From Pseudofabraea citricarpa (Eukaryota; Ascomycota; Leotiomycetes; Helotiales; Dermateaceae): a stretch of DNA of 64,000 bases. Both the position numbers and the translations under genes were made by a program. Under the pieces are notes generated by a model. That model made no database searches. It was not told where the DNA came from and saw only the letters and a list, made by a program, of their open reading frames with translations. Where the stretch lies: positions 434,001 to 498,000 of the forward strand of contig JAPWGK010000006.1 in the NCBI GenBank assembly GCA_029641185.1, in the 5' to 3' direction. How positions within the stretch are numbered: the stretch's first letter is position 1; each line of letters begins with the position of its first letter. Positions 54,301 through 62,763 of the stretch are shown here, piece by piece.

Positions 54301-55155
54301 TATGACCCAGCCTGGTTTCTTTGAACTCTGTAACCAAATCGAAGCGCTGTAAGGAGGTACATAGACAATGCACATGTGAAAGAAATCTCAAATCTTACCT
54401 ATCTATCATCCAGCAAGCTCTCTCTGAGAAGACAATGAACGAAGATGCTGCTCGGCGGTGAGAAGAATTCCCAAACCCAACTTATGGGAGGCTGTGCAGT
54501 GGAGTAGAGTGGAGCGGAGTAGGCAGGTATGGGAAAGACGGGATCAAGATGAGTGTGCAGATGCAGAAGAAAAATACTTGGCTGGCGATATATCATCATC
54601 CTTCTTTCGTGTGTGTTGTCGTGTCTGTGTGTGTTCATGCGTTCTCTAGATTGTGTAGGTGGTACGGGAGAGGGAGAGGGACAGGGAGAGGGAGCGGTGA
54701 AAGAAAGATATATCTCTTTGAACTGAAATGGATCTGACTGGCGGTTTGAGCTTAAACTTGAGCTGGGTTGAGTTGAGGTGTTGAAGTGTCAGTTGTCAGT
54801 TCGTGGTTCTTTGATGTAGGTAGGTACCTAGGTAGGTAGATGCTTGGTTCGATTACAGGGGAAGAAGAAAGAGAAGGAGAAGAAGAAGAAGGGTGACTCC
54901 TAATCTGCATATGTGCTCGTGGGTTCTTGTATGCTATACACACAGATGTTCATTCCCGTCTTGGAAGATAATAGTGGTTGGTAGTGAGGTGAAAAGCGAG
55001 GGGAGGTTAAGTTAAGCGAGCACCGTTTACCTTTCTTCTTCGTTTTGCATAACTTGCTTCGACTTTGTGATTATTATTAACTAGACATAATCCCTTTACT
55101 CTCTTCTTCTCTTTTCTCTATGTGAGTATATTATTCTTTAGTCTTACGATACGCT

Positions 55156-55430
55156 CGAAAAGAGGCTCGCTTACTTAAGTGAGCAAGAAAGAAAGAGAAT
55201 TCGTTCGAGAACTATTAACGCTTGTCGACCTGACTTGAAAGGTAGTCCGAAAAAAGGCTCGCTCACTCGAGTGGTCATAAAAAGAAGAGTGTTCATTCCG
55301 TGACTGTTGATATTTACCAACCTTGTTCGAGAGGTAGTCCGAAAAGGGGCTTGCTCGCTTAGATGGTAGCAAGGAGAGTGTGCATTCTGTGACTATTGAC
55401 GTTTGTCGACCTTATTCAAGAGGTAGTTTT
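55156..55430. repeat. Three diverged ~92-bp tandem repeats upstream of the modular gene
   Basis: Units at 55156-55247, 55248-55339 and 55340-55430 each begin CGAAAA(G/A)(G/A)GGC(T/C)(T/C)GC. They share central TTCnnTGACT(A/G)TTGA-type and TTTGTCGACC-type blocks and end GAGGTAGTCC/TTT. They are clearly homologous but diverged. The array ends about 390 bp before the start codon at 55821. A further partial GAGGTAGT copy follows at about 55,435. Confidence 0.8.
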
Positions 55431-55820
55431 ATTCGAGAGGTAGTGAGTGGATGAGAAGCATCTAATAGTCAAGTAGCATTCAGCCTCCTTCAAGAAGTAT
55501 CCAAGCTTCAAGAAGCATCAGGAAACTGAAGTGCCTGTGCCTACTCGAAGGATCCGGGCATTAGAAACCATTCCACGCGGTGAAAGAAAGCATGGCAGGA
55601 TAATCAACGTGGTTGTTGCTCGTGAAACTGAGTTCGTGATCCATCTACACCCCCGTCACTCCCACGTCGTTTTAGTGTCGTGTGCGTTTACTTAAACCGC
55701 AGCCAGCTTCCTCTCCTTCTCACACCACAACACAACAACCGCAGGAATCAACTGCACCCTCCCATTCCTCCCACAGAACACCTTCTTCATTCGTTGGGGA
55801 TAGTCCTGTGCTCTTCAATC

Positions 55821-57232
55821 ATGGAGGTAAGTTTTCCTCTCCATGGCTGGGTTGTTGAGAGTCGTCAACTCCTTGGCTTGTCGACTTGTCAACTCGTTGT
55901 TGCTTACATGGTTATAGGACGACGACAACGCTACGCCCACAGACAATGTGCCTTGGGGTACAGATCAAATCATGGATGTAAGTTCTCCTCCCCATGACTG
56001 GGTTGTTGAGAGTCGTCGACTCCTTGGCTTGTCGACTTGTCAACTCGTTGTTGCTTACATGGTTATAGGACGACGACAACGCTACGCCCACAGACAATGT
56101 GCCTTTGGGTACAGATCAAACCATGAATGTAAGTTCTCCTCCCCATGGCTGGGTTATAGAGAGTCGTCGACTTCTCGACAGTCGAGGCTCGATTTGTAGA
56201 CTCGTTGTTGCTCACATGGCTATAGGACCAAAACGCTATTCACATGAACAATTTGAGTTGGGGTACAGGTCTAATCGTTGATGTAAGTTTTCCTCTCTGT
56301 GGATGGGTTGTAGAGAGTCGTCGACTCCTTGACTTGTCGACTCGTTGTTGCTCATATGGTTGTAGGACATTAATGCCATGCCGACGAGCATTGTGCCTTG
56401 GGGTACAGGTCCATGCGCCAACCCAGTCATTCCAAAGAGCAGGGTGCCTTGGGGTACAGATCCAATCATCAACTCAGGCGATGATGATCTCTCCTCTAAG
56501 CTTGCCAAGACGACCCTGAGCAACTTTCCTCTACTTGACCTATGTGGAAAGACGAAAGTCATCTTGCCTCTTGCCGTCTGGAGCAAGATTTGGATGCTTG
56601 TAGGTCCTGCCGAAGTCGTTGTCCGATGCACTACCCTTGGAGTTTCCTATGCAAAGCCCATGGACTTCCTCTCGGTTCGATTGATCAACAAGGGCATCAA
56701 GGAATTCCTGCCTCGCTTGAAGGATGTTCTCCCTTCCAGCATCGACCGCCACATGCCCGCTCTTCCGAACCCCGAAATCGACGTAAGTTCCCCATCTTGG
56801 TGTCTATTCCCTGGACCTTCTCCTGTCGACATCAACCAGTGCTGATACTGACATGGCTGCCACTAGATCCTGTTCTTTCGCGATTGCTACTCAACTCGAG
56901 ACCAGCCCAAGTCAGAGATGCAAGTCTGGAGAGAGTCTGTCCGCAACATCGCTGTCTGGGATGAGCTTTCCACCTGGGCCGTTGTCCCTTCTTTCAAGCG
57001 CTTCTGGAAGGTCAAGCGTCTCCTCCTGAATGACAAGCACCGCGAGGACAAGAACATCTTGAGAGAACTCGATACCCTTCGAAGCCTCTGGCGTGGAGAG
57101 CATAGACGAAACCTTGGTATCAATGATGCGCCAATCGCCGAAATCACCTGGTTGTCCGAGGAAGAGCTGAAGAACCTCTGGGGAGTTGGAAAGATTAACC
57201 ATAGAACTTATCTTGGACTCTCTGACTTGTAG
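55821..57232 (+). CDS. Orphan protein built from tandemly duplicated intron-exon modules, 321 aa
   Basis: Six exons (55821-55826, 55918-55977, 56069-56128, 56226-56282, 56366-56782, 56867-57232), all joined in phase 0. Exon 1 encodes only Met-Glu. Exons 2-4 (20, 20 and 19 codons) and the start of exon 5 encode repeats of the type D-x-N-A...VPWGT-(D/G)-x-I-x-(D/N). Exon 5 contains a second VPWGTD copy without an intron between. Introns 1-4 (91, 91, 97, 83 bp) are themselves near-copies of each other: GTAAGTT(T/C)TCCTC at the 5' end and TATAG or TGTAG before GAC. Intron 5 is unrelated. Residues about 110-321 form a unique domain with a W-rich region (VWRESVRNIAVWDEL) and a charged helical tail. 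No signal peptide or known domain is recognised; function unknown. Support is the six matching splice sites, frame closure and the protein-level repeat. Confidence 0.8.
55827..56425 (+). repeat. Array of four intron+exon repeat units (~151 bp each)
   Basis: Unit 1 is 55827-55977, unit 2 is 55978-56128, unit 3 is 56129-56282 and unit 4 is 56283 to about 56425 (intron plus the matching start of exon 5). Units 1 and 2 are nearly identical over intron and exon alike; units 3 and 4 are more diverged and have small indels in the intron. Exon parts stay multiples of three. Confidence 0.9.
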
Positions 57233-57254
57233 ACAACAGAAGAAAGGTCCTCTG

Positions 57255-57486
57255 AGCTTGGATGGTGTTTGGGGTGTTCCAAGCAATTGATGGACAGTCT
57301 TCTTGAGTTTTGCATTGGAGGGTTCTAAGCAATTGAGGGTTGGTCTTGAGTTTAGCGCTGGAGAGTGTTCACCAATTGATGCGCAGTCTTATTAGGTTTA
57401 GCGTTTGAAGCGTGCCAATCAATTGATGCACAGTCTTCTTGAGTTTAGCGTTGGAGAACGTTAGCCAATGAACGCACAGTCTTCTT
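57255..57486. repeat. Five diverged ~47-bp tandem repeats just after the modular gene
   Basis: Units of the type AGTTTAGCGTTGGAG...CAATTGATGCACAGTCTTCTT repeat about five times directly after the stop codon at 57232, probably within the 3' UTR. They are unrelated in sequence to the 92-bp array upstream and the 151-bp modules within. Confidence 0.75.
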
Positions 57487-58539
57487 ACTTTGTATTGTCC
57501 TCTGCTTGTGATGTGATATCTTTTAGTGTTCTGCAACAACCAAGTGCCTTCTAAAGACTAGTTATTCCTTCATCACAAATTTCTCCTCAACAACCAACTG
57601 TACTTTGGTACCATTTAACAATCTCTCAATATCAAATGCCCCCGAATCATAAAATTCCCTTTGGTTATCAAATCCCTTATGACTGTTTTACTATCTGGTG
57701 ACTATACTACTCTTTAGCTATAGTCACTCTTTGATGACTTGGTGTACTCCAAGTAGATGCTTATTATTAATTGCATAAACAGTATAATAACCCCACAACT
57801 TGGGGAGTTATTTAGCTGACAGTAAGATTAAGATATTGTTTTCTCGAATGAGATATCCATTATCCTTATCCCTATTTACAAGGACCATATTACCAATTAC
57901 TTGTATACTTTCTTATTATTTAAGCTTTTATAACTAGGCTATATGTAGTATAAGAATCAATCATACTATCACAGGTTAGCCCCAGAGTACATATGATTCA
58001 CATGGCTACCCCATGATATTTTATGTGACACCTCGCATAGTGTACAGATAAGTGTTCCTTGGAATAATTGTTATGTTCTTTTGACCATGTTGCATGTTTG
58101 GTAAAGCTATATGACTTGCGCCCTCACATATACAAATGCAGTACAATTAAGTTAAGCATTGTATAGGAAGCTTATGCAACTGACCTGTGCACTTGACATA
58201 TATTTGGTGTAGGAATTTACTATACAAATACAATATGATTGACCTATAAATAGTACAGTAAGCCAGGACAACTGACCTATAGTCAGTATTAGGATCCGTA
58301 GTACAAAGAAAGTACGACTAAACTGTATAGTACAGGAACCTGTATACCGATGTGCACGAAAGAAAGAAAGCGCACATTTTTTTATCCAATCGGATAGCTC
58401 GATTCTCATTCGTTTTCTGGTCTAAAAATGGCGACGCCTAGAACAAATAACAGCTTCGCTGTAGCTATATGCTGTGAAGGTGAATTAACTCCTGAGAAAC
58501 CACATGGCTGCATTTGATTTGTTTGACAGTTCCTCGGGT
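57487..58539. other. AT-rich intergenic region
   Basis: No gene is recognised. The sequence is markedly more AT-rich than the backbone. At 58,170-58,340 it has loosely periodic TGACCTATA and TAGTACAG-like blocks that may be a decayed repeat. A TACNGTA palindrome lies at 58254. Confidence 0.5.
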
Positions 58540-58546
58540 TATAAAA
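58540..58546 (+). promoter_or_regulatory. TATA box of the 2EXR gene
   Basis: TATAAAA lies 140 bp upstream of ATG 58680, so transcription would start near 58,570, leaving a leader of about 110 bp. Confidence 0.5.
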
Positions 58547-58679
58547 GAGCGGTCGCAAGCTTTATTGCGACCTACTTTTCCCTTCCCAGAAAACATCATC
58601 AGAATAAGTCCCGTGTCTAAGCTAGGCCAAGTCAGACATATCAGATCATCGCGCACTCTTTCAACAACGTCAACGAATA

Positions 58680-59429
58680 ATGGCTTCCCAGATCAACTCC
58701 TCAGACTCAGATCCAGCTGTGGACTTAGCCATGTCTTCAGCTCTGTCACAATTGCAGCTTGCACAAGTTGACAAGCAACATCAGTCTGAAGATGCTATGG
58801 CACCGGAGATTTCAGCTCCATCGACATCCACTGCTTTCCAAGAGTTCCATTTCTTCTACCGCTTGCCCAAGGAGATTCGTGATATGATTTGGAAAGAAGT
58901 ACTATCACAACCACAAGCCATCTATATTTCCCACACATGGCGCATCCACATTAAATCGGAATTCAAAGGCATAGGTTATGTGAACAAAGACACGTACTCC
59001 ATGTTCAAGAATCTTCAGACCAAACTCGGCGGCCTACTTATGAAGCCAATCTATTACAATCCAAAGATTGATTGTCTAAGCATGAACACGTGTATGCTGT
59101 GGAGACTTGACATGATAGTAAATGGAGATGAATCCTGGAAGAAGGACGTGCGACTTCTTGCAATGCCTGTATCGTATATTGTTCCCTGGTGTGGAATCGA
59201 TAAGTCTGCAAATCTCTTGGATGGTTTCTGTAATCTAGATTGCCTAACCTTGCTGCTTGATACAGCTGATCAGGACGGGTGTTCAGCTTGGGAGAAAGCC
59301 TCACAAAGAACATGGGAGCGTAAGAGAAAAGAGGCCGGGATTCAGAGAAAGCCGACTGAGATACGCCGAATTAGTGAAGAGGAAATGTACAATGAAGGGC
59401 TCTTCAGAGAGTTCACCAGAAAATCATAG
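58680..59429 (+). CDS. 2EXR-domain protein, 249 aa
   Basis: An intronless frame of 249 residues. After a disordered Ser/Gln-rich N-terminus (1-54) comes the 2EXR signature FHFFYRLPKEIRDMIWKEVL at residues 56-75. The rest follows the pattern of these fungal proteins: mixed alpha/beta with conserved Trp and Leu (RIHIKSEFKGIGYVNKDT, LDCLTLLLDTAD). 2EXR proteins form large, expanded families in Leotiomycetes and other Pezizomycotina; their biochemical role is not established. The C-terminal ~39 codons (from TWERKRKEAGIQ) are a charged segment whose DNA is duplicated immediately downstream, out of frame. The start is the first ATG after the TATA box and a likely leader. Confidence 0.8.
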   Translation: MASQINSSDSDPAVDLAMSSALSQLQLAQVDKQHQSEDAMAPEISAPSTSTAFQEFHFFYRLPKEIRDMIWKEVLSQPQAIYISHTWRIHIKSEFKGIGYVNKDTYSMFKNLQTKLGGLLMKPIYYNPKIDCLSMNTCMLWRLDMIVNGDESWKKDVRLLAMPVSYIVPWCGIDKSANLLDGFCNLDCLTLLLDTADQDGCSAWEKASQRTWERKRKEAGIQRKPTEIRRISEEEMYNEGLFREFTRKS

Positions 59430-59602
59430 TCTGAGCAGACGTTATCCTTTAGTAGTATGGGAGCGTAAGAGAAAAGAGGTCGGGATTCAGAGAGAGACGA
59501 CTGAGATAGGACGGATGAGGAAAGAGGCAATGTACGATAAAGGGCTCATCAGAGAGTCGCATTCCTTAAGAAATTTGTCATCTGGGCGGATTCCATGGGA
59601 GT
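59313..59602 (+). repeat. 145-bp tandem duplication of the 2EXR gene 3' end
   Basis: Copy 1 (59313-59457) begins TGGGAGCGTAAGAG and covers the last ~39 codons plus the stop. Copy 2 (59458-59602) begins with the same bases and could encode WERKRKEVGIQRETTEIGR and so on. The period of 145 is not a multiple of three and copy 1 carries the stop, so copy 2 is not read as an extension of the protein unless spliced. Confidence 0.85.
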
Positions 59603-60635
59603 AAGGAGCTGTGTCTTGGACTACTAGATTATTTACCGGCTTAGCGACTGGCATAATTAGGTTTTTAGTTCAGCACTAAAATTACCATTAACTGAATTTC
59701 GAATCGAGTTAAAGTGAAGAAAAATAAAATGAAGAATCTACAAGTTTGTAATAGGAATGTGCTACTATTGTGTCCTAGCCTCTAGATTTTGTGAAGTATT
59801 TTTGTGAGTCCTTTTGTTCTTAATACATTAATATTAACTCCAGGATAGAGAATATGACAAGGGCTTCTGTAACCTTTTTCTAGCTCTTTCTGCTTTTAAC
59901 TCCACTCCTGCGCGTAAGCCTCTAAACAGTTCGACTTCATCTTCTCCTTCTACGTTTGCCACAGAAGAGAAATGATGGGTCGAAAATTTCCTCACCTACC
60001 CAAAGCGCAACCCAAAAACTGCCATGGCCCAAAATCCTTCAACTTCGCTCCCGCATGCTAGGTCTCATTTAGGTTATTAATTATGTTTCCACCATGCTCA
60101 AACTGTAATTAAAATAAGGGAGTGTATTGAAACAGAGAACTTGATTAGTTGTGGTAGCTATAGCGGCGACACACTTTGATGAGTAGCTCAATTGAAAGCA
60201 GAGACTATAATTGACATGTAACTAGAGTCATTGCTTCTCTTTGGATAAGGTAAGCATAGAGTCGCTGATTCTGGTAGTAAGGCGGTTGAAAAAACTCCAA
60301 TGCATATATTTTGGGTCAAGATCCTTCCTTGCACTGGAAAGTCGTACCTACCCGATTTCGATGTAGAAATTCGGTTGTTGTACTCGAACCAAAATTTCTC
60401 AACCCTCGTGAAGTGGCAGCATTGCTCTATCTTAAAGATATTGTAATCCACTAACCCCCTGAAGCCAGTGGCAACGCTCATTTTATACTATACCTCTACA
60501 TCTCTACCAGGCTCCAATACCTGTGAGTACGTCTTAAAAGGATGAATATCTGGCTAACCAGCCGCGCGCAGTGTCTTGCTTCTCTGTGCGGTGCCGCAAA
60601 TGACCACACACGCAATCTACGCCACGACCTGAACG
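59603..60635. other. Intergenic region upstream of the secreted protein gene
   Basis: Mostly AT-rich with no recognised gene. A 97-codon frame on the minus strand (60188-60481) is noted under rejected items. A TTTATACTATA sequence at about 60,482 could serve as a weak TATA element for the gene starting at 60636. Confidence 0.45.
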
Positions 60636-61248
60636 ATGCAGGCCATCGCAATGCTATCATTCCTTTTCATTCTCTTACAGAGTACGTTCAGTCTCCCAGC
60701 CACAGTCGAACCACGTCAATTCGAACAATACCCCGATGGATGGACGATCTGTCACCCGCCACCCTTCTCACAAGACAAAACGCTCTGCGCTCTTGGGTTC
60801 CAAGCCACGCCAGACCCCGAGAAAGTCTCCTTATTCCTCTACGATAACTTGTGTGTACAATTGGGCGAGGAGATAGACATCCCAGCAAAGATGGACCGTA
60901 TCTTTTTTCGTTTCACACAGATCACGCACCCGATTATTTTGAGTACGATCAAGTCTCCTAATGGTGGAGGCCAATATCTACCATCTTTTGAGTATGATGG
61001 TCAGAAGTGGGGAGTTGGTGGAAAGGAGGTCTTTGGATTTGGTAAATGGAAGGAAAGTCTTAGTCCTTCTCGCTTGGACACGATCGAAATCAAATTCCCT
61101 TGCCAGGTAAATGTTTCCTGTTGCTATGTTTGATGAACGGGAACTGATCGATGACTAGATGACCCTTGAAGATATGAATGCCATCACTCCTTTCTCTCTT
61201 ATCGACCGGGTGGCTTCGTGTATCAAGACTCCTTTCATCGGAAATTGA
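60636..61248 (+). CDS. Small secreted protein of unknown function, 186 aa
   Basis: Two exons, 60636-61106 and 61159-61248, joined in phase 0 across a 52-bp intron (GTAAAT...GACTAG). The N-terminus MQAIAMLSFLFILLQSTFS is a typical signal peptide with likely cleavage around residues 19-22. The mature part has five cysteines (39, 51, 73, 156, 178), an aromatic and glycine-rich middle (WGVGGKEVFGFGKW) and no membrane segment after the signal. No known domain is recognised. Size, secretion and the AT-rich, repeat-bearing neighbourhood fit an effector-like secreted protein, but that role is inference. Without splicing the frame would end shortly after the donor, losing the last cysteine. Confidence 0.7.
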
Positions 61249-61493
61249 CTTGGTGGTTGGAAGCGACGACCATGAGAGTTGGCGTCGTACAAACCTTGTT
61301 TTCGTATAGATCCTAGACTGAATAAAACCCCCTTCTCCACGCTCTAAATTTTCTGCTATGCGAAAACAATTGATCTCGAATGAGAGCGAACTGCAATAAC
61401 TTATGGTTGCCTGGAAGATATTTCAGTCGTGGTTTCTGCGGAGATGGCTCGCTTAGAGATGCTTATGGCTCGCTTGTCTGTAGTACTTGGGTA
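61249..61493. other. Short spacer between the secreted protein gene and the MITE
   Basis: 245 bp with no gene seen; it probably includes the 3' UTR of the secreted protein gene. Confidence 0.4.
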
Positions 61494-61898
61494 TCTCGCT
61501 GTGGACAGAAAACTTGGCACACCAAAATTGACCGATACAACTAGAATACTCTTGTTTTCCAAATTACCCTATTATAAAAGAATAATTTTATAATATAAAT
61601 ACTCCTTGTATCTGATCTTAATTATTAATCAAGTATAAGCCTGAAATAATTAGTAGATATAACGGAGAAATACTTCTTACTTTTTAAGTAATCTTAGATA
61701 ATTTTCTTTTGTAAACTAAATAATATAAGGCTTACAAAAATAATTATAATTTTTTTATAATACTAGATACTACTTTAAGTACTTAGAAATATATCTTTTA
61801 TTTTTTTTAACTTATAAGTCTTATTAATTATTAATACTAGAATTAACTACGGTATCGGTAAAGATTTGGTGTGCCAAGTTTTCTGTCCACAGCGAGGG
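61494..61898. mobile_element. MITE with ~45-bp terminal inverted repeats and likely TA target duplication
   Basis: The left end (61495-61538, CTCGCTGTGGACAG...ACCGATAC) and right end (61852-61896) are reverse complements with only a few mismatches around an AAATT/AAGAT stretch. Both ends are preceded outside by TA (61492-61493 and 61899-61900). The interior (about 61,555-61,850) is extremely AT-rich with no coding frame. Total length is about 405 bp. This fits a non-autonomous Tc1/mariner or pogo-type miniature inverted-repeat element; the superfamily is inferred from the TA dinucleotides alone. The low GC interior could reflect repeat-induced mutation, which cannot be shown from one copy. 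Confidence 0.85.
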
Positions 61899-62526
61899 TA
61901 TACTGTAATTACGGTGATATATTATGGCATGTACTGAGTATCTTGAGTAGAGAGCTTAGGAATTTAATGTGGGAACGAGATTGGTAGACTTTTCAAAGTG
62001 CGCCGTTCCTGTACTTACAATACCCCCTTCGCCTTTGTGACTACTGGCTGGACTTGGAAAAGAATGTCTATAGAAAATTACGCTAAACACACAGCCAAAG
62101 AAGATCCTTCGAGAATACGGTTGTGAATAGTGGTATTAAAAGTAATGAATATATCGATCATGCTGCTTGAGGAAATTGTGGAAGGAAGTCGGGTGAATCT
62201 CTACGTTATCAGGGGAATACAATGAATCACAAGTGGTGTATGTAGTAATAAGTGGTTGAAGAGCCAATCTTGGAAGATGCGACTGCTTCTGAATATTCAC
62301 ATCGCTCCTGCCCAAACCCTTCCAGAACAGCATTTGGCAAAGGAGCTCCCACTTGATAGTTGATGATCTTCATCGAGCATACATTACTGGCAAAGTAAAT
62401 GCAAGACCCTCTCGATAAATGCGCAAATGAAAATATTGCTAACATAGAGTAGGATACTTGCTCTCATCATACACGAACGATACACCATCCCCAGCTCGGC
62501 ACAGCCGACCCAGCAGCATTTCCACC
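61899..62526. other. Intergenic region upstream of the 8-cysteine protein
   Basis: 628 bp, AT-rich, with no gene recognised; one TACNGTA palindrome at 61901. Confidence 0.4.
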
Positions 62527-62763
62527 ATGTGCAATCAGATCTTCATCCACAAGGAATGCGGCTGCAAAATCCCCACCCCGAGCATCTACAAGTGCAAGAA
62601 AAAAGAAATCAGCAACACCTGTTCACAAACGACAATATTTCCTGTACACGAGAAAGGGAAATGCCAAATTTGTCTATCCATAGCCAAACATGGATTGGAT
62701 GGAAGCGGGTATGATGGATCGAGACGACGATTGAGGGCTTTGGATGATTATGAGAAGTGCTAG
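62527..62763 (+). CDS. Small cysteine-rich protein of unknown function, 78 aa
   Basis: Starts at ATG 62527 (MCNQIFIHKECGC) and stops at TAG 62761-62763. It has eight cysteines (2, 11, 13, 23, 32, 46, 49, 78) including C-x-C and C-x2-C pairs, basic residues in the first half and an acidic/basic tail. No signal peptide is present, so a zinc-binding or redox role inside the cell is more likely than secretion. The pattern resembles short fungal proteins beginning MC...C.C, but I cannot name the family. The frame stays open upstream to 62458 without an ATG. Moderate confidence that it is a real gene. Confidence 0.55.
   Translation: MCNQIFIHKECGCKIPTPSIYKCKKKEISNTCSQTTIFPVHEKGKCQICLSIAKHGLDGSGYDGSRRRLRALDDYEKC

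Larger units (their letters stand above)
43385..55155. other. 12-kb gene desert rich in simple repeats
   Basis: No recognisable gene on either strand. Reading frames reach 435 codons (51071-52378) but start with GTG and read as low-complexity sequence. Many microsatellites are present (GTGGTG/CTGCTG triplets at 43.8-44.8 kb, GCTT, AGAAC, GAGAGACAA and ATC tracts), as are CATCCC runs near 49,485-49,510. TACNGTA palindromes lie at 43971, 44178, 44697, 44803, 44910, 44920, 44925, 47153, 47434, 47439, 48368, 49058, 49072, 50244, 51293 and 52300. The left end should contain the zinc-finger gene's promoter. Non-coding RNAs cannot be excluded by eye. Confidence 0.5.

Noticed and set aside
55156..55430. 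CRISPR-like look of the 92-bp repeats
   Set aside because: Whole units are repeated and diverged, with no constant repeat plus unique spacer pattern; the host is a eukaryote.
55680..55997. Longer start for the modular gene (frame open from 55680)
   Set aside because: The upstream frame starts with GTG. The first ATG in frame is 55821, directly before a GTAAGT donor.
60188..60481. 97-codon minus-strand frame divergent from the secreted protein gene
   Set aside because: Has an ATG and normal-looking composition, but no recognised motif, signal or splice pattern; too weak to call.
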